Below, piece after piece: positions 52,534 to 64,000 of a DNA stretch of 64,000 bases. Location: positions 996,680 through 1,060,679 of the forward strand of contig OZ037767.1 in the NCBI GenBank assembly GCA_964035545.1. Reading direction: 5' to 3'. Made by a program: the position numbers and the translations under genes. The number at the start of each line of letters is the position of its first letter. The stretch's first letter is position 1. The notes under the pieces were generated by a model, which was not told the origin of the DNA, ran no database searches, and saw only the letters and a program-made list of their open reading frames with translations. Origin of the DNA: Bugula neritina (taxonomy: Eukaryota > Bryozoa > Gymnolaemata > Cheilostomatida > Bugulidae).

Positions 52534-54393
52534 GATTATCTATATAATTGCATTCGCATTTTATTTACAGAATCTATCAAGATAATTTTTCTTTTAGCAT
52601 AAACTGATAATTTATTAAGTTCTTCTGTTGGTAAAGAAACTATTTAATAAATAAACAAATACGGTTATCATAAGTGGATTTTGACTGGCCAGTTTCAAAT
52701 GATCAGCTAAATATGAATCTGTATGACATTTGGGTATTACTAACAGCATTACCATGATGGAATAAATATGAATGACAAGATACAAATTAGAGAAATGCAA
52801 CATGAATCACAACCACATACAATATGAATTTGGCAACCAGAATAAAGTTAAGTAAAAGTGTAAAAATAGCAAACTAGGAAATATTAAACTAAAAGTACAT
52901 ACAGTAAATTTAAGTAAAAAAATATAATATTATGGATGCCTAAACAATAAAGTAAACTGTAACTATTCCTATAAGTACAAGATCAACATTAGCTATAAAT
53001 ATAAATATCAAAGTGAAAATGACAGCCTAAGACTACGAATACGAGTCAGTTATCACTACTAATACTTATGCAGTTATTATTATACTAGTACTCAGTAGTA
53101 AGATTAAAAGTATGACTAGTACTAGTAGTACTATTATTAGTAATAGACTTAGTAGTAGACTAGTAGTAAGTACAGTATCAGTATGAGTATGAGTAGTGGT
53201 GTAGTACTACTACTACTAGTAGTAGTACTACTGCCACTTCAACTACGTCTACTACGTCTACTAGGTCTAGTAGTACTACTACTTCTGTCTTCTAGGTACA
53301 GTGTTTTAGTTTAGTAGAACTAGATACATGTGATTAATAAATTATCGTAATAATAATTATCAAACTATTATTATAGTTATTGTATTGTAATTATATAGAT
53401 TATTTATAATATTATATTATGCTGAAGAAACAAGTGAAAAGGAAAATCCAAGGACAGCCCAACAACTACGAATCATTATATAAGCAGCTCAGAGTTGGGG
53501 GTGACTGAGTCCAATAATTTGGAGTTTAGAGTTCAAACAACACGCTCCCGAGTGTAAACTCGAGAACGCCTTAATCTCTAGCTTTTAGTCACCCCCAGCT
53601 TTGGGCTACCTATAGAACAAACCTAAGAGTAGCGGCAGTGCAGTTTCTAATTGAGGAGATAACCCCACAATACCGCCTTCAAAATTATGCTCTCGGATAT
53701 TTAGTGAGAAGGTAACTTCGAATTGAAACAATTGTTTCATTCAGCCTGCAACTTGCAGTGGAAACAGGTGAAACTAAGGGCTAAATCTTACGTTTGCTTT
53801 ATTTTAATAAAATTAATGTAAATATAAACAATACTTAGAATGATACTATAGTAATAAATTTTCATATACCCAAGTTACAAAATTAAAATAAACAATGATC
53901 ATAGTCTTACTCATACTCATACTGATACTCTGAGTCTGACTCAATTTCATCCTCATAGTCATACTCATACTCATACTCATAGTGATACTCATAGTCATAC
54001 TGATAGTGAATAAAAATTAGTGTTACTGTTAGTGTTACTGTTAGAAAGTAACAGTAACACAAACTAAGAACTTCTAGATCTATTTATAACTCAAACTAAA
54101 TCTGATCAGTAAGTTAGTAAGTTTGACTATTATTAATCATTGGAATTATTATTATACTTATAGAATTAAATATACCTAACTATTAAATTTAATAATACTA
54201 ATAGTAATAATTTGTTATTATTTGCTATAGATTTGCATATTCATATTGAATAACCACTAATATTTTTATTTATTATTATATTTATTACTTATTAGCAACT
54301 AGCTGTATCACTTTCAGTATCTTATGTACATTTGTATTCATTCTTTTAGTTTACTATTGTCTTCCCAACTAACAGTCTCACCTACACGTGGTG
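52534..54393. other. Upstream interval between ARL6IP4 and HAAO (divergent)
   Basis: 1.9 kb with no exon. It contains (ACT/AGT)-type simple sequence at 53040-53290, an inverted repeat at about 53489-53611, and CATACTCATACTCATAC/GTTACTGTTAGT simple repeats at 53900-54060. The motif GAGGAGATAACCCC at 53652 also occurs near 7574 (AGAGGAGATAACCCC). Confidence 0.5.
53489..53611. repeat. Short inverted repeat (hairpin), about 123 bp
   Basis: Left arm GTTGGGGGTGACTGAGT and right arm TTTTAGTCACCCCCAGCTTT are imperfect reverse complements, separated by about 75 bases that include CTCCCGAG/CTCGAG. It may be a small foldback element. No clear target-site duplication was seen. Confidence 0.55.
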
Positions 54394-57300
54394 ATGATGG
54401 AGCCGACAGTGCACAACATGTTTGAATGGATTCAAAAAAATTCTCAATTTTTCCTTCCTCCTGTATGCAACAAGTGTATGTAAGTGTTGGTGTTTTGAAG
54501 GTTTTTAATCCACTGTTGATGCTGACAAAAGTTAGCTAGCTAGGTTGGGGGAGTGAAGGTTAATTACTAATGAATAACACAACCGAATAGTTTTTTTGCA
54601 TGAGTATGTGCTTTATGTATTTAATTGCATTACTTTCTTAACAATATTATCAAATAAATTTTTTGTTGAGGTACAAATTACTTGATAAAGAATATTTTAA
54701 AAACCATGCATATGTAAAATTGTGAACCAGTGCATTGACTTGGTAGGTATGCAACGCAAATGAAATGCTTCTTTGTTGGAGGTCCGAATGTACGGAAAGA
54801 CTACCACATAGAAGAGGGCCCAGAGGTATGCATTTCTCCTATCCCATGTCACTCTGTACTTTGAGTACATGATGTAAGGGCTGCCTATGTCAACTGTTCC
54901 TACCAAACTATTCTCGCTGTTTTTCACAGCTAAGTTTGATTGAGTTATTGCTAGTGTTGTTTTTATAGATCATGTAATTTTTGTATTCCCAAAAAATTTG
55001 CTGTTTGTTTGTTTAGTTCTTCTACATGGTGAAGGGAGACATGTGTCTGAAGGTGGTCGAGCAGAACAAACATAAAGATGTCATCATCAAGGAAGGAGAG
55101 GCAAGTAAGCTCATTGGTGTTGTGTTTTGTTAGCTTGAATATGATTGGTGTTATTTAAGATGATAGGTGCTTGGTATCAAATTCTCTTAGCTGGAATATG
55201 ATTGGCCGCAAGTCATGTAACCTAAATATTGTTTAGTTACGAGTTATGCAAACTCATATTTGATCAATTCAATTTTTCTCAAAGCAAAATGTAACTTTTT
55301 TATTACTAGAAAGTAAAAAATTTCACGAATAAAGTAATATTTTGTTAACATACAATTTACAATGCTATCTATTCCACTGTAGATATCAATGCTGTCTGAC
55401 ACACTGTAGATATCAATGCTGTCTGACACACTGTAGATATCAATGCTGTCTGACACACTGTAGATATCAGTGCTGCCTAACTCTGTAGGTATTTATGCTG
55501 CCGCCCAGAATTCCCCATTCTCCCCAGAGACAAGAGAACACTGTTGGTTTGGTGATTGAGAGAGCGAGAGACAAAACTGAAATGGACTGTCTGAGGTATA
55601 GACTAATTTCCTTGTTTGAAATCCTACAGGATTATGGCTGGCGTCGTAGCTTCACTGATCTTACCTTTTGGCAAAAGCATTTCAGTATATTTTATATAAA
55701 TTAATTGGAACCCATTTTATATTCTATTCAAGTTAAAATTTATAATGTTGTGCAGAAATCATAAACATCAGGTGTCTTGACTTTTTCTCAAAATTAATTG
55801 GCTATTTTAGTCTCGTATTAATAAACTTATCCATGAATAGTTTGCTTAGCAGCTGTTCATTTATGCATATTAAATATTTAAAATTGCACCAATAACCATT
55901 ATTATTTAAGGTAATATTCTATTATATATTGTACTTTGAGTGATATTCTATCATCTATTGTACCTTGAGTGATATTCTATCGTATAGATACTTTGTTGAG
56001 AGAAATGGGAGCCCCACATCTGAAGTTCTCTATGAAAAGTGGTTTCATTGTGAGGACCTGGGCCCCCAACTAGCAGCCATTGTGAAGGAGTAAGCTTGTT
56101 TACTTGTGTACTCCATTTTATTGTGGATTTCTATCCCTCGTCTAAACAATGTTATTGTATATATACAATGTGGTAGTGCAATACTCTGTAGTATAATAGT
56201 GGTATTGCCTGGTTACAGGTATTTTGATACTGTACAGTACAAGACAGGAGTTCCTGTACCAGGTGGGTGTTTGATTTACAACCTTTGAGTGTAAATTATG
56301 TGGTTATTTGAACTGAGTAATTACTCATAGATTCAGTTGCCTACATACTTTCATTGCTATACAATATAATATATGAACAGTGTTACTAATATCACAGAAT
56401 CAATTCCAAAGCCAGAAGACTGCCCATTCACTGTAGACGGGGAGAGGAAGTTGATGAATCCTTTCTCTCTCAAACAGTGGCTGGCTGAGAATGAGACTAG
56501 ACTGTGTGAGCAAGGTGCTGCCGACCTGTTTGATTTCGTGCTGTCTGGTGGGACAGAGGTAGGCCTTAGTCTTTTTAGTGTGTGTTTACTGTATTACAGT
56601 ATTAGTCATGTATTACAGTATTAGTCATGTATTACAGTATTAGTCATGTATTACAGTATTAGTCATTATATTACGCTATGAGTCATCGTAATGTCAAACT
56701 GTGTTGAAGGTAAAAGTCTACGGAAAGGGGGAACAACATGGAGTAGTCAAAGATGCTGAGATTTTCTTCTGGGTTTTAGTAAGTCAACATCGTCTTCATT
56801 ATTATGTTACTTCTGTCAGTCTATGTCAAGGACACCTGCTACACACTGACACCTGCTACACACTGACACCTGCTACACACTGACACCTGCTACACACTGA
56901 CACCTGCTACACACTCCTAACACCTGCTACACACTGACACCTATCCTGCTATTTGTGAATGGAAGTATTTTAATTTTAATGAAGGTCTTACAGTTGTTAT
57001 TGAAAATTTTAGGGAAATCATTCTAAGCATACATAGTGTTGTGTATGTAGGTGTGTTCTACTGCCTTTTAATGTGCTCTGATTTAATATGCGACAGGTGG
57101 TAGCATGTGCTCTGATTTAGTATGTGACAGATAGTAGCATGTGCTCTGATTTAATATGCGACAGATAGTAGCATAAAGTAGATTATCTTCTATAATACTA
57201 AACTTCTTGTAGCACGGGGATTGTGTGGTAACAGACGAAGGTGCTTGTAAGGATTATCCAATCAGCAGAGACGATACTCTTTGGCTACCAGCCAATACTA

Positions 57301-57667
57301 GGTTAGCTATTAAACTTGTCTTTCTTTATCAAGTGAAGTAGCTGTGGTTAGCTTAATGACCTCGTACTGTGTTGTTGACCTAACTTTGCTGACCTAATTC
57401 TTTGCTACTGGCAGAAGATCATACTCTTTCTGCTTCTCTCTTACAGCAAAACTTGCTGTGGCTACTCAAGTTTCTTTCTGTTTGAAATACTACAATTTGC
57501 TATATTATAGTATATTCCAGTATATTCTAGTATATTATAGTATATTCCAGTATATTCTAGTATAGTTATAGTTTATTCAGTGTTAAGTTCTCTGTTTTAG
57601 TTACAAACTGAAGGTCACAGAAAAGGATTCCAGAGTTCTGTCTATTTTCATGGGAGCTCCAGCATAA
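54394..57667 (+). CDS. HAAO: 3-hydroxyanthranilate 3,4-dioxygenase
   Basis: Cytosolic Fe(II) ring-cleaving enzyme of the kynurenine pathway; its product leads to quinolinate and NAD. Exons: 54394-54479, 54747-54825, 55017-55100, 55489-55595, 55988-56089, 56219-56262, 56398-56558, 56710-56778, 57213-57301, 57601-57667; 295 residues (human 286), phases consistent. It opens near [16 protein letters not shown]. The first cupin has [20 protein letters not shown], then [11 protein letters not shown] and NTVGLVIER. The iron ligands are predicted as H49, E55 and H93 and are all present. The second, degenerate cupin follows ([13 protein letters not shown] to WLPANTRSYKL), as in animal two-cupin enzymes. 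The third intron has a GC donor (GAG|GCAAGT). Tandem repeats mimic the acceptors of exons 4 and 5. A possible poly(A) signal is at 58148. Confidence 0.97.
55375..55488 (+). repeat. 27-bp minisatellite copying the HAAO exon-4 acceptor junction
   Basis: Three full copies plus partial ones with core ACTGTAGATATCAATGCTG and linker TCTGACAC. The real junction reads CTGTAG|GTATTTATGCTGCC, so the unit matches the junction with few differences and includes about 15 exon-like bases. Confidence 0.88.
55915..55987 (+). repeat. About 30-bp repeat copying the HAAO exon-5 acceptor junction
   Basis: Two to three copies with TATTGTACTTTGAGTGATAT and CTATCATC. The real junction is CGTATAG|ATACTTTGTTGAGAG. 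The tract TACTTTGAG in the repeat mirrors exon bases TACTTTGTTGAG. Confidence 0.75.
56585..56680 (+). repeat. 19-bp minisatellite GTATTACAGTATTAGTCAT
   Basis: Four to five copies in HAAO intron 7. Each holds TATTACAG, an acceptor look-alike, upstream of the true acceptor at 56709. Confidence 0.88.
56828..56942 (+). repeat. 17-bp minisatellite CACCTGCTACACACTGA
   Basis: About six copies, one with an insertion (CTCCTAA), in HAAO intron 8. Confidence 0.9.
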
Positions 57668-58880
57668 CTATATCAACTCTCCAGGATTTCTATTTGTGTT
57701 TAAATTTTTATGTGTATGTCTACTTTATATATCTATGTCTACTTTCTATGTCTATATCTACTTTATATGTCTATGACTACTTTCTATGTCTATGATTACT
57801 TTATACGTCTATATCTACTTTCTATGTCTATATCTACTTTCTATGTCTATGTCTACTTGATACGTCTATGACTACTCTATATGTGGAGAAGTTAGAGAAG
57901 TTTTTGTATCCCTTCAAGTCATTTATCTAGTCTACAGAAAGGTGTTCCCTTCTGGTAAGTTACGTACATGCCATAGTCACACCTGTTAGCAGTTGTTTCC
58001 ACCTGTCTTACGGTGCTGTACAGAGAATTTATGGTGCTACATTCAGTTGAATTAGACACTAGGCAGCTATACAGCTTTATTCACTCATCATTAGTATAAC
58101 TTTTTCACTGCTGCAGAAATGTTCATTTTATCACATATTGTTACCAAAATAAAACATACAGCATACTGCTCACAGAAAACCTGTATTGAGACTATAAGCT
58201 GATATGTCAGCACAAACAGGTGATGATGAGATGGGAATCTCTTCGCATGTGACACCTTCTTGCATAAGTTCCACAGTAATTTAATATGGGGGAGGGTGAG
58301 GACACCCCCTTGTGGTGCTCATTATAGTGATTTCAGCGATTCGAATAGTGTGAATTCTTAGCAGTTGTGTAGTTCATTGTGGCGCAGGGCTGTTGATACC
58401 CCCACCCTGCAATGCCTTCGTAATTGTGATAACTTAAGCATTGATCTAAATAATAATATTCACTGATTATTGAAGAAACATTATGTGATAATTGGCTAAG
58501 ATATTAAACTCAATATTATAATAACTCTGACAAACATGCTTTTATGATACGCAAATTTGGTAAACCACTCGCCAAAATGTTCGAAATATCAAGCAAATAT
58601 GTTGCCATTACTTGACTTTATTGCCACTAAAAGCAACTGAAATGCTAATACAAAGCATGAGTTGCAGTGAAATAATCTATAAATATATAAATTACAAGCA
58701 TAAAAATCAATCGATACATTGATAATAAAAATAGAGAAACATTAAGCATTACAGTATGTTGCGTATACTTGTATTGAAGCTAAGCCTTGCTGGCATACAC
58801 CATACGATTAATAAACAGCTGAAGCCAAAGCTATGCGTATATAATTATGTTTACAGCACCTCTCAATACGAGTATGATGA
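57668..58880. other. Convergent 3' interval between HAAO and RFT1
   Basis: HAAO 3' UTR with the array listed above and AATAAA at 58148. Otherwise AT-rich, with a C/G-rich patch at 58285-58415 (GGGGGAGGGTGAGG and ACCCCCACCCTGC). No gene recognised. Confidence 0.5.
57700..57890. repeat. TCTATGTCTACTTT-type minisatellite in the HAAO 3' region
   Basis: About ten degenerate copies of CTATGTCTACTTTATATGT and variants, just downstream of the stop codon and probably in the 3' UTR. Confidence 0.85.
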
Positions 58881-61800
58881 TTAGGTAGCCTTTGCCTTCT
58901 TGGCAAACATGGGACGTATGAATTTATGGATGAGGAAAGACATAGACTGTGGTTCCCAGAAGTATATGCAGAGTAACATGGAGAGTAGACAGACCACCCC
59001 TACTGCTATGTGTAGCAAAGCTGAGACTGTTTCCGTTATGTCAAACCATGCCTAAATAAACAACAGAAATTGCATGCAAAATTTAGAAAAACAGCAAAAT
59101 ATATGACATCGAAAGTCTAATGAATTCATACCAAAGCCAGCCCCATACACATTACATTAATGCAATGCACTCAGTTGAAAGGTAACAGTTGTGTACATCA
59201 TACCTGAGATGTTGATGTGGCAGTCAGTATTGCTGCATATACTAGAATCACTTTAACTCCCACCAAAGAGCTTCTAATTGGAGTCTCTTCAGTGTCTTTG
59301 TAGAACATACCAATGACATGCACACTAGAACAGTACAGCAAGTTGTATACAGAATGCTGATGAAAAGTGTTGGGAGGATAGAATTACATTACGAGTGTAA
59401 TTTTAGTAATGAATAAATATGATAGCAACACTATCTTGGACAGTTGTTTAAGAGGTCATGTGATTGGCTAATCTTCAGGCAAACAGCTAATCAGAATACT
59501 TTACACAGAATTGGGATTTTCTGTCGAGCAAAATAACAACAATTCCCCTATTTGTCCCATCACTGAATATATAAGGAGACAAGTTTCACCTGTGAACAGT
59601 CCTACAGACGAGGTTGCAGCAGTTGGCCATTATAAACCCGGCACTGCCAAAGTACGTAGTGAACAGGAGAGAGGCTCCAAGAAATATTCCCGTAAACACC
59701 AGCATTACGTAGTTGTACCTATGAAATAGCACAACCTTATCATGCATATCAAGTACAAATGTTGCCACATAATACAAATCCTATTACTATTAGCATGTTA
59801 CCTGTCAAGGGCAACCTGACTCATAGTAGCAAAGGAGAATGCTTCAGTGATGCCGTTGACAGCCATAAGCAAGACGTAGACACAGTACCATCTGAGCAAG
59901 TAGGGACCTGCAAGTACCAACACAGCGTGTCACAAACATCTCATACAGAAACTCAGTACAACCGAGAAGTTGTTTCCTCTATGTGACTGCAAGAGTTGTG
60001 GGCAGAAAACTCTCAACTAATGACAAAATGAAGACAGATAAATTAAATGCGCAGGTGGAATAGTCATGTGCCTAAACTTAAGGTTACCTATGCCAGTGCT
60101 GAGAAGTTGTCCTCCATAAATATGAAGAAGGAGAGGCGAGTAGCTGTATCCAAACACTAGTATTGTTAGACCAATCAGAGTGAGTAGTTTGGTCATGTGA
60201 CTCAAAGCCTCTGTCATCACATGCAGGCTGTCCTGTCAATGAATAACCCAGGAAATGTGAAAAAATACTTTAAGCTTGTAAATTAGAAATTTGAGGAGTA
60301 GATGAAAGGATATGGTAGACAAGAATAATCGAATCATATACTGACAGATGGCAGACCTGGCTAAGTATCTACCTTGGGTTGAGTAGAGCCCGGAGTTCCT
60401 CGAGTAATACTCTGAGAAAAGAGGAGATAACTGCTTTCTTCAATGGGCGCAAATAAGAATCGGGCAACCAGGCTGCCCAGGTTACTGATAATATCAAATA
60501 CACCTTGATCGGCAAATGATAGTATGTTGAAAATTGTCATCACGTACTTCTCACCTTCAACGAGATTACAGGATGTTACATCACAAGTACAGGGTGTTAC
60601 ATCACAAGTATACGATATTTTATCACAGATGCAGTATATATTATAAGATACAGGCTATATCATTGGCAAAATTACTCGCGGTGAGATAGGATGTGACATC
60701 ACTAGTTTAGAATATGACATCACAAACAGAGAGGATATGACATCACAACTCACCTTCAGTTAAAAGTTGCTTTAGAAATGATTGTTTTAGAAAGCTCCAA
60801 GTTAGACCGGCGAGGTGCCTGTTGATAAACACCTGTCCACATAATAATACAAATTTAGGTAACAGAGAGACTTCAGAGTAAGATCTAAAAGTAAATGGCG
60901 AGGAAAGTGAGAACTGGAACAGCGAAGGTAATAATTTTGGTCAGCTGTAAAAAGGATATAGCCTAAATTTATTGCAGATAATATAAGATTACACACACAG
61001 TGTGTTTATATATTCAACAAAACTAACTTGATGATTCGAAAGCGATATTAGTAACTAAACTCACCCCAGAACTGGGTCTTTGTGGTATAAACATGGACGG
61101 ACTAGTAAATGGGAAGTTGTCTACCCGCGCTGTTGCTAGGTAACCAAAATAGATGTAGCAGCCACCAGTATACACCAAGGCAAAGGAGATCTGCAAAAGT
61201 TAGGACATTAGATTCAATATATCTAATAGAAAATTGAAAGTTGATGCAAGATACAAGTAATGCTTCTTTTACAGCAATGAACTATGAAGATAGCTTAGAT
61301 TTAAAGTGGACAGATAAAACGGAAAATATTTTATTTATATTTGAGCAAAGCAAGTCTGTTTTCAGTTCAAATTGGAAGTTCAAGTTGAGGTTAGTTTGAG
61401 GTCGAGTCACTAGTGATATTATGTTACTCTTAGCTACTACATGGTATTGTGACTCAGCCTTCTTAGGTAAGTAATTAAGAGTTAGGAATATATAATTAAT
61501 TATATGATTATAATAATTATTAATAAACAATAGAAAATGACATTTATGAGAACAATAGCTTTAAAACTAACATTGAAAAAAACCCATATATTTCAACACA
61601 ATCTATCTTTAGCAAGTACAAAAATTACCAGAACATTGTGTGAATGTATAAAGAAGGTAATAGAGGTAAACATGATAGGTGAGAGCAGCAGCCTTTTTAC
61701 TAACAAGTCTATTTGATCATTCTTTTCAAAATATTTTAAACTTGTATTTGAAAGAATTTCTCTTATATACTATCTTCTACAATTACACACCCTTCTCCTA

Positions 61801-63935
61801 ACAACATAGACAAAGAAATATCAAAGTTTAGGGAACTAAGGCTAAGAGAAGAACCGAGAACATCTTATCTAAAGTTAGACTGAGACCTGGGCACAGCAGA
61901 AGGCCAGTATTCCCAGCTGTGGGTAGACAACTACCAATGAGATGCTCATCAGACACTTGATTATAAGGGCTATACCTTCGAGGATTGCCTAAAAATAGAA
62001 GACAACTTTAAGTAAATACAGAACTCTCTTATGCCCATAACACACTACAGTCGAAACGCGACTGTGGCGGCCATTTTGGAGCTGCTTGCGCATGCCTTCA
62101 ACGTCACGTCCTACTTTTTGCTGGTCACACTACAGTTCACTACGAACGATGAAAGCTAACTGTCTCTAGTCTCGCAGTAAACTTTTAAACCAATAGGAAT
62201 GCCATAAACCAGTTTCTGCAGTATCCACAGTAACCAACAATTAATCTTAGCGCAATTTTTTGAGATTTACTAGCATAATTTAATAAGATTTTCTAGTTAT
62301 TTTTATTCTAATTTACTAGCTTCAATTATTCAAAATTACTAGCTTTATTTAATGATATTACTTAGCTTTATTCAAGCTCATTCACTAGCCTAAAGAACTA
62401 AATAGTTATAGTACGCTAATAAAATTCAACCAAATTAGAAAAACTAAATATGCAGATAAAATTTAGCAAAATTTATCTAATGAATACTTATTTTCATGAT
62501 TTATTGAAACTTTCATACATAACTTCATCATAATTATTTTAAAAGTAAATTAATATAATTTTCGAAGAACCAAATCAAATAATAATGCTCGCTAGTAGCA
62601 CGTGGAAAAAGTAAAAGCACTTAACCAATCAGGGTTTACCTGGCCAGTCAGTGATTGGCTGATCGCTCAACTTCAGCGATGACAGTTGAACATGTTGAAC
62701 TTTCATCGCATCGCGAAAAACTGACAGTTGCGTTCAGAAATCAGACAGTTGTGACGTCAGAGAGGTCATCGCTTAGCCTCGAAAACGCGTTCAAGATGGC
62801 CGTTTTGACTGTAGTGTGGCAGCCCCATTAAAACTGTTTGAAGTTGGCAAGTATTCAAACTAATACAACATTGCGTTGCTTATCGTACAAAGCATTGTCA
62901 CAATTCCTCTCTAAATATTTATCATAAAGTCATGGTAGATTCTCTCTCATTAAGCAATACTTACTCTAAATCTAACATATAGCAGTTTCTGTCCAATAAC
63001 ATATACTGGTTCACTGCACATTTCCAAGATGGCCGACAAACTAAAGCAGACGACTCCAACTTTATATGAGTAAACATATTCAATAGGAGGTGGTTCCAAG
63101 TGATATAACCAGATATATGATAGGACACAGGACACTATAGCTCCTACGATGGGCCTGTGAAAAGAATGCATAGTGAGACATACAATGAAAGGAGTAAAAA
63201 ACAGTGAATTTATAATTCAAATATAAGAAAAACACAACAATGAAAACAATATTGATTATGCAAAATGCTTTCAACTTAAATATATTAAAATGACTTTATA
63301 TATATTATATGTAACTTTATATAATATAGAAAGTATAAAAATAATACATTATATTATATACTGAATACTTTCAACAGGTAACTATAGCTTAACTCTTTGA
63401 AGAAAACTTTGCATTTTCAAATCAACTTCATCCCAAATGTTTACTGCAAAGTAACTAGCAAGAGCTTATCTTATATACAAAATTTTACCCCCAAAACTTT
63501 TTGTATCATTAACTTTTTTCTGTGAAGTTATATCATTAACTTACGAACACCAAGCTATATTCACAACTTCTTGGTAGGAGATTCGTTCTGGAGTTTTGGT
63601 TAGACAAGCTTTCCTGAAGGGTTCCCTGCCCACAAACAATATTGTGGAGTAGAGAAGTGTTAACCTGCAATAGTCATCAAAATGAGTCAGCGGTTATAGA
63701 CTGACATTAGACAAGTCACTTTTAAATTGCAGTATGAATTTGTTCATAAACAAAAGCAATGTTGTTTGTAGAAAAATGTTTATTTGATAAATAATGTTTT
63801 GCAAGGCTGAAATCAGGCTATAGAATACATAACATTAATCCAAACTCACCTAACATTTACAATGCCCAGAAGGTCCTTAGTTATATACCTCAAAAGGATT
63901 GCGTTGATTATAAAGGTTAGCACTCTGAACATAAG
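58881..63935 (-). CDS. RFT1: RFT1, Man5GlcNAc2-PP-dolichol flipping-associated ER protein (5' end beyond window)
   Basis: Multi-pass ER protein needed for N-glycan precursor assembly. Twelve exons: 63935-63850, 63664-63551, 63154-62965, 61988-61887, 61190-61065, 60832-60754, 60554-60373, 60232-60088, 59907-59802, 59718-59590, 59356-59204, 59051-58881; about 527 residues against about 540 in human. Only the first few N-terminal residues are missing. Diagnostic blocks are [101 protein letters not shown] and [12 protein letters not shown]. About a dozen hydrophobic segments are visible and the C-terminus is Lys-rich (KKAKAT). All phases agree except the 59590/59356 junction (see findings). A MITE sits in the intron between 62965 and 61988. 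Confidence 0.95.
60560..60753. repeat. TGTGATGTCATATCC-type repeat at an RFT1 donor
   Basis: Degenerate tandem GATGTTACATCACAAGTACA and GATATGACATCACAA units fill the intron between RFT1 exons 60832-60754 and 60554-60373. On the minus strand the intron starts GTGAGTTGTGATGTCAT, in repeat register from the donor onward. Confidence 0.82.
62032..62827. mobile_element. Second TTA-flanked MITE, within an RFT1 intron
   Basis: Ends carry inverted CACACTACAGTC followed by AAACG and GGCCAT-TTG blocks. Similarity continues imperfectly inward for about 120 bp (GATGAAAG, CAACTGTC, TGACGTC-type segments), giving a foldback shape. Flanks are TTA at 62029-62031 and 62828-62830. The core is AT-rich with CTAGTTATTTTT/TTACTAGCTT motifs and no transposase frame. 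The TTA duplication and size resemble the element at 4062-4734, but the terminal sequences differ. Confidence 0.72.
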
Positions 63936-64000
63936 CTACAAGGATTCAAATACTGCATTTATTATTAAGAATAAATTGCATGTAACCATACAGTACATTT

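Overview
The window is nuclear DNA of an intron-rich animal. It is AT-rich and full of tandem repeats. All eleven protein genes supported here are split by introns; nearly all are GT-AG and two are GC-AG. Gene content is metazoan: UAP56/DDX39B, Pellino, RFT1, HAAO, a sphingosine-1-phosphate phosphatase, a GPR180/TMEM145-type receptor, an isthmin-like AMOP protein, ARL6IP4. A stand-alone PPC/DUF296 gene, compact spacing (about one gene per 6 kb) and divergent but clearly animal proteins suggest a non-bilaterian such as a sponge. That is an inference from protein character, not a demonstrated assignment.

Layout. 1-3.7 kb: 5' part of SGPP (minus), last exons beyond the left edge. 3.7-9.4 kb: non-coding, with a TTA-flanked MITE and degenerate repeats. 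9.4-12.4 kb: GPR180/TMEM145-like seven-TM gene (minus). 12.4-18.1 kb: non-coding. 18.1-24.8 kb: Pellino E3 ligase (plus), its introns filled with minisatellites. 25.5-26.3 kb: small unrecognised tail-membrane protein (minus), head-to-head with UAP56 (27.7-31.3 kb, plus) across an interval with an NRF1-type site. 31.3-40.4 kb: non-coding, with a regularly spaced CCAAT cluster. 40.4-44.2 kb: isthmin-like AMOP gene lacking TSP1 (plus). 45.4-48.7 kb: Golgi-type sulfotransferase (minus). 49.5-50.5 kb: PPC/DUF296 gene (minus). 51.0-52.5 kb: ARL6IP4 (minus). 54.4-57.7 kb: HAAO (plus). 58.9-63.9 kb: RFT1 (minus), its first exon(s) off the right edge, with a second TTA-flanked MITE in an intron.

The genes do not form a pathway. 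They cover lipid signalling, innate signalling, mRNA processing/export, tryptophan catabolism, N-glycosylation, sulfation and a secreted/anchored ligand type. I saw no operon, CRISPR array, rRNA or convincing tRNA.

The most striking structure is the relation between introns and minisatellites. In Pellino (donor 1; acceptors 2, 6, 7), UAP56 (donor 9) and HAAO (acceptors 4, 5) the repeat unit is a copy of the splice junction itself, including exon bases. In SGPP and RFT1 an array starts directly at a donor. Other points of interest are a sulfotransferase with an altered PAPS loop, the TSP1-less isthmin relative, the CCAAT array at exact 31-bp spacing, and an unresolved reading-frame junction in RFT1.
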